The notes under the pieces were generated by a model. That model was not told the DNA's origin. It saw only the letters and a program-made list of their open reading frames with translations, and made no database searches. Shown one piece after another: positions 14,946 through 15,332 of a DNA stretch of 15,332 nucleotides (its first letter is position 1; the number at the start of each line of letters is the position of its first letter). The position numbers and the translations under genes are program-made. Origin of the DNA: Pseudomonadota bacterium. Its GTDB lineage: Bacteria > Pseudomonadota > Alphaproteobacteria > RF32 > CAG-239. Where the stretch lies: NCBI GenBank assembly GCA_021617435.1, contig JAJWCP010000018.1:1-15332 (forward strand), given 5' to 3'.

Positions 14946-15332
14946 TTAGCGAGTTTTGCATTTTTTATTTAAAATCTTATCCAGAAATTCAGTCTTAGAT
15001 AGTTTTTTGAGCTCAGTTTTGCTCAGATTATTTTTTTTCAACTTTATTTCTTTGTGGTGCTTGCTTTTAATTGATTTAACCACATCATCCAAATCAAATG
15101 CTTCAACTGCGGTCTCGCTTAAATATTTTTGCCGATTTTCCGCAAGTTCCGTATTAATTGCCGCATAAGATATTATATTTTCAATATCTTCTTCCACTTT
15201 ACGAGCATAGTCGCGGCTAGAGCTCCAGTTATAAGCAATTTGTTTATCAGACGTAAAGCCGAACATAAATGTAATGTGAGAATCCTTAAACTCCAACCGG
15301 CGGTGATAAGTTTCCGTGCGTCCGGACGAACT
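14946..15332 (-). CDS. Unrecognised protein, 3' end only (cut by window edge)
   Basis: The reading frame is open from the right edge of the window to a TAA at 14946, giving the last 128 residues of a protein whose start lies outside; a TTG at 15296 is not preceded by a ribosome binding site and is probably internal. I do not recognise the protein. The visible part begins with a Ser/Arg-rich stretch, has an aromatic segment (ITFMFGFTSDKQIAYNW), then a helical charged region, and ends in a lysine-rich tail with two copies of LSKTE seven residues apart. No membrane helix or signal can be judged. It lies 12 bases before the SUKH-like gene and is probably co-transcribed with it; a toxin with a downstream immunity gene is one possibility, unsupported by any catalytic motif I can see. 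Confidence 0.65.
   Translation of the reverse strand, partial: SSSGRTETYHRRLEFKDSHITFMFGFTSDKQIAYNWSSSRDYARKVEEDIENIISYAAINTELAENRQKYLSETAVEAFDLDDVVKSIKSKHHKEIKLKKNNLSKTELKKLSKTEFLDKILNKKCKTR

Overview
The window reads as a chromosomal segment of an AT-leaning alphaproteobacterium. Four things point there: a GyrA with the alphaproteobacterial active-site wording and a roughly 55-residue insertion in its C-terminal domain; a MutL carrying its own endonuclease motif; a very small DUF3035/BamF-type lipoprotein directly after lspA; and an M16 peptidase pair (one catalytic, one not) in the same transcription unit. A host-associated, possibly gut, lineage is my guess only. No insertion sequence, phage, CRISPR array or rRNA is visible.

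Layout, left to right. Positions 1-126 hold nothing I can call. A bidirectional hairpin (127-162) follows, then gyrA (179-2992, minus). Next comes a long minus-strand operon, read from right to left: lspA (9969-10451), bamF-like lipoprotein (9808-9972), M16 peptidase (8447-9790), non-catalytic M16 partner (7020-8447), pgi (5371-7023), mutL (3501-5369) and possibly a small membrane protein (3178-3423). The first six are joined by stop/start overlaps or very short gaps. A strong intrinsic terminator (3117-3150) lies just after the small membrane protein and before gyrA. The operon therefore mixes envelope maturation (LspA, BamF-like protein, M16 pair) with glycolysis (Pgi) and mismatch repair (MutL).

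To the right, a TauE/SafE-family permease (10633-11415) is the only plus-strand gene. It converges on a CorA-type metal transporter (11463-12416, minus) at a shared hairpin terminator. A tRNA-Leu(GAG) follows (12464-12549, minus), then a membrane-anchored SIMPL-domain protein whose first 44 residues are a metallothionein-like cysteine cluster (12665-13501, minus). After that come the tRNA threonylcarbamoyladenosine enzyme Sua5/TsaC (13571-14530), a SUKH/SMI1-like protein overlapping it by 20 bases (14511-14933), and the 3' end of an unrecognised gene that runs off the window (14946-15332).

Most genes are ordinary housekeeping. The items most worth a second look are the cysteine-rich SIMPL fusion, the 54-residue BamF-like lipoprotein, the Glu-to-Gly change at the expected catalytic base of Pgi, the alternative RNA pairings between the operon terminator and gyrA, and the unknown gene plus SUKH pair at the right edge. 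I did not find convincing evidence of an entirely new multi-gene system.
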